Shown here in pieces: positions 13,930 through 15,592 of a DNA stretch of 15,592 bases. Below the pieces are notes generated by a model. That model made no database searches and had not been told where the DNA came from. It saw only the letters and a list, made by a program, of their open reading frames with translations. This stretch comes from JBEKDJ01 sp050014415 (GTDB lineage Bacteria > Desulfobacterota > BSN033 > UBA1163). The position numbers and the translations under genes were made by a program. Within the stretch, counting starts at the first letter, position 1. The number at the start of each line of letters is the position of its first letter. The DNA lies in contig JBEKDJ010000093.1 in NCBI GenBank assembly GCA_050014415.1, positions 1 to 15,592 on the forward strand. The letters run 5' to 3'.

Positions 13930-14681
13930 TTGGGTTTGATAGCACTGATAAACGGGTGTGGGGACCTTGGGCCACAGCAGGGTTGGGCCTAGCCGTCGGC
14001 CTAGTATTTATCTTGATCCAGATGGTCGTTGGAGTCTTTTTTGTAGCAGCCAAGATTGCATCTGATTCCAAAGAAGATCCTTTGAAATTCGCACAGGGCC
14101 TTGGAACGAATGGGTTTTTCACGGCACTTGCGACCCTTGGAACGGCGGCTGTTTGCATCAATCTTGTCTTGCTATTTGTCAGACTTCGAAGGGGAGCCTC
14201 GGCTACAGAATACCTTGCGATGGGTCCAATCTCTCTTAAGATGCTATGGGTGTTGGTCGGCATATCCAGCGGATTCATCCTCCTGTCGGATGGGCTCACC
14301 CTACTTCTTGGGAGATCGACCATTCCCCAGTTTATGGTCGATGTATACCGGACAAGTTTCTATCCGCCTCTTCTTGGAGTCGCCTTGACTCTGGCTGCCC
14401 CAGCCTTTGAAGAGATCTTTTTTAGGGGTTTTCTGCTTGAAGGCTTCAGGCGGTCTCGAATCGGCAACACAGGCTCCGTGGTGCTTACTGCGTTCGTCTG
14501 GGCTGCAATTCACCTCCAGTACAGTCTTTACGAGGTTGCGATCATCTTCGCCCTCGGTCTCCTACTCGCTGTCGTGCGCATCAAGACAGGCTCATTATGG
14601 AGCAGCTTTGTAATCCATGCGTTTGTCAACCTGGTTTCTATGATAGAAACAACCATGTATGTAGGTCCTCTATCTGGGTAG
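13926..14681 (+). CDS. CPBP-family intramembrane glutamic endopeptidase (CAAX protease-like)
   Basis: A 251-residue membrane protein with about seven to eight helices. Motif 1 of the CPBP/Abi family is FEEIFFRG (161-168) with catalytic Glu162-Glu163 and Arg167. Motif 2 is FVWAAIH (190-196) with His196, and motif 3 is HAFVN (231-235) with His231 and Asn235. All catalytic positions are present, so an active intramembrane protease is likely. Relatives include CAAX-processing Rce1 and bacterial bacteriocin-immunity or regulatory proteases; the target here is unknown. I start at ATG 13926 because GAGAGG lies 6 bases upstream; ATG at 13920 and TTG at 13884 are in frame but worse placed. Helix one is residues 17-42, followed by an extracytoplasmic or loop stretch rich in charges (43-58). 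Confidence 0.9.
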   Translation: MIGFDSTDKRVWGPWATAGLGLAVGLVFILIQMVVGVFFVAAKIASDSKEDPLKFAQGLGTNGFFTALATLGTAAVCINLVLLFVRLRRGASATEYLAMGPISLKMLWVLVGISSGFILLSDGLTLLLGRSTIPQFMVDVYRTSFYPPLLGVALTLAAPAFEEIFFRGFLLEGFRRSRIGNTGSVVLTAFVWAAIHLQYSLYEVAIIFALGLLLAVVRIKTGSLWSSFVIHAFVNLVSMIETTMYVGPLSG

Positions 14682-14760
14682 AGTCTCTAGGCCGAAAAGG
14701 GGAGTAACATCAGGTGATAGGGTTTTCCAACTCATACATCATGAGAGAAAGGAGGCAGTC

Positions 14761-15192
14761 ATGAACTTCCAAGATTGCGTTAAGTTTGCCAATGAGCACC
14801 CTGTCTGTTATGTCGCTACTACGGAGGGGAATCAACCTCGTGTCAGAGCCCTAGGGATGTGGTTTGCAGATGAGAAAGGCTTCTTCTTCCAGACGGAGTC
14901 TGTCAAATCAATCTGCAAACAGTTGAAGAAGAACAATATGATAGAACTTTGCTTCTATGCCCCGGGTGCAGACGCAGGGACGATGATGAGGGTGGCTGGC
15001 AAGGTTGAGTTTGTCAGTGACCTTCCCCTAAGGAGTAAAGTCCTTGCGGATAGGCCCTTCCTGAAAGCATTGGGCATTAAGGAGCCCGAAGACCCACTGC
15101 TCGCGATATTTCGCGTCTACTCCGGTGAAGCCTACTTCTGGACAATGGCCCACAACATGAAGGAAGCACAGATTGAAAGGATAAAGTTTTAA
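14761..15192 (+). CDS. Pyridoxamine 5'-phosphate oxidase family (flavin split-barrel) protein
   Basis: A 143-residue protein with the PNPOx-like split-barrel. The start, FANEHPVCYVATTEGNQPRV (residues 9-28), then RALGMWFADEKGFFFQTES (29-47) form the classic strand pair that lines the FMN phosphate site, and SVKSICKQLKKNNMIELCFY (47-66) is the following helix and strand. Such small members bind FMN or, in some lineages, F420 or heme. They are generally annotated as PNPOx-like proteins; this is not the vitamin B6 enzyme PdxH, which is larger. The C-terminus (GEAYFWTMAHNMKEAQIERI) is also family-like. The ribosome site AGGAGG is ideal. It follows the CPBP gene by 79 bases on the same strand, so co-transcription is possible but not shown. 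Confidence 0.9.
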   Translation: MNFQDCVKFANEHPVCYVATTEGNQPRVRALGMWFADEKGFFFQTESVKSICKQLKKNNMIELCFYAPGADAGTMMRVAGKVEFVSDLPLRSKVLADRPFLKALGIKEPEDPLLAIFRVYSGEAYFWTMAHNMKEAQIERIKF

Positions 15193-15508
15193 GCGGCCAT
15201 CACCAGGTGAAGAATACCCTCCCTGCTGGTTGAGCCAGAAGGGCGAGAGCAAGGTCCTCCTTCTCCTCGTCTTTGAAATGTGCAGAATATTGGGCGAATT
15301 CTGTGCTTTGCAGGTAAGTTATATTTCAGAAGATGATCTTAATATGAGAATCGGGGGATCGTAAGGAAGACTTCCTTTTCTATTTGACGATTCTTCGATT
15401 TTAGTCCAGGCTAGAAGAAGTAATCTTCTGGATTGGCAAAATGGAAAACAATGTCCCCCGTGGCCATCGCCGAATCTTTGAAAAGTGCGGCCATCGAATC
15501 ATTACAAA
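15193..15508. other. Non-coding stretch between convergent genes, with hairpins
   Basis: No gene is seen in these 316 bases. A hairpin at 15221-15243 (CCCT with AGGG, one mismatch, CTGG with CCAG, loop TTGAG) lies 28 bases after the flavin-protein stop and may end its transcript, though no T-run follows. A second palindrome, AAGGAAG-A-CTTCCTT at 15363-15377, is followed by a T-rich stretch and could be a weak plus-strand terminator. A third, CTAGAAGA with TCTTCTGG (15411-15431), lies nearer the minus-strand gene. Confidence 0.4.
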
Positions 15509-15592
15509 CTAATCCTCTGCTTCTTCCGTTGGCTTCGAAGAGATCTCTTCCTCCAATGCCTCATCTACCATCTCGTCCACCATCCCGTCTGC
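15509..15592 (-). CDS. C-terminal end of an unidentified acidic protein (cut by window edge)
   Basis: On the minus strand an open frame enters from the right edge and ends at TAG (15509-15511), giving 27 residues. They are strongly acidic with a near-repeat DGMVDEMVDEALEEEI and end in EEAED. Acidic tails of this kind end many cytoplasmic proteins, and the third-position pattern looks coding. No family can be named from this fragment, and chance coding is possible. Confidence 0.5.
   Translation of the reverse strand, partial: ADGMVDEMVDEALEEEISSKPTEEAED

Noticed and set aside
13826..14323. 165-codon minus-strand frame opposite the CPBP gene
   Set aside because: It is antisense to a protein with all family motifs intact, and its own translation is Pro/Arg/Ser-rich with no domain.
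1..15592. CRISPR array, tRNA or rRNA genes, prophage genes, intact insertion sequences
   Set aside because: No regularly spaced repeats, no cloverleaf or rRNA segments, and no transposase, integrase or phage-type proteins were seen on either strand.

Overview
The window looks like ordinary chromosomal DNA of a free-living Gram-negative bacterium. An exported periplasmic binding protein, a periplasm-facing anti-sigma system and the style of the branched-chain amino acid ABC transporter fit a Desulfobacterota/deltaproteobacterial or similar environmental lineage. There is no rRNA or other marker gene, so this placement is inference. I see no phage, integron, CRISPR array, tRNA or intact insertion sequence.

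Layout. Positions 1-2358 (minus strand) hold an acyltransferase-3 membrane protein cut by the left edge, a very short exported protein that overlaps its start, and a second, visibly A+T-richer acyltransferase-3 protein. Positions 2584-4774 (minus) are a compact regulatory operon: ECF sigma factor, membrane anti-sigma factor with a zinc-binding motif, and an exported DUF4097 beta-repeat protein. After a 476-base non-coding stretch, dinB (DNA polymerase IV) runs on the plus strand to 6321. Positions 6366-11318 (minus) are a complete branched-chain amino acid-type ABC transporter in the order binding protein, livH, livM, livG, livF. An intrinsic terminator follows the binding-protein gene. Upstream of it lies asd (aspartate-semialdehyde dehydrogenase). 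Positions 13103-15192 (plus) carry an MBL-fold hydrolase, a CPBP intramembrane protease and a pyridoxamine 5'-phosphate oxidase-like flavin protein. The last 84 bases are the acidic C-terminal end of a minus-strand gene entering from the right.

How the genes relate. The transporter imports branched-chain or related amino acids or small amides, while Asd makes the precursor of lysine, threonine, methionine and, indirectly, isoleucine; the link is only thematic. The sigma/anti-sigma/DUF4097 set is probably a self-contained envelope-response circuit. The two acyltransferases probably decorate surface glycans.

Most notable. No clear new multi-gene system is visible. The best leads are: an in-frame 87-base tandem duplication at the start of livM whose two copies of a 13-residue peptide differ only at synonymous sites; an 86-base palindromic element between the binding-protein gene and livH; a long repeat-filled asd leader with a terminator-like hairpin; short SD-bearing ORFs overlapping the starts of the MBL and CPBP genes; an arginine in the LivF Walker A loop; and several different dispersed-repeat-like sequences in the intergenic gaps.
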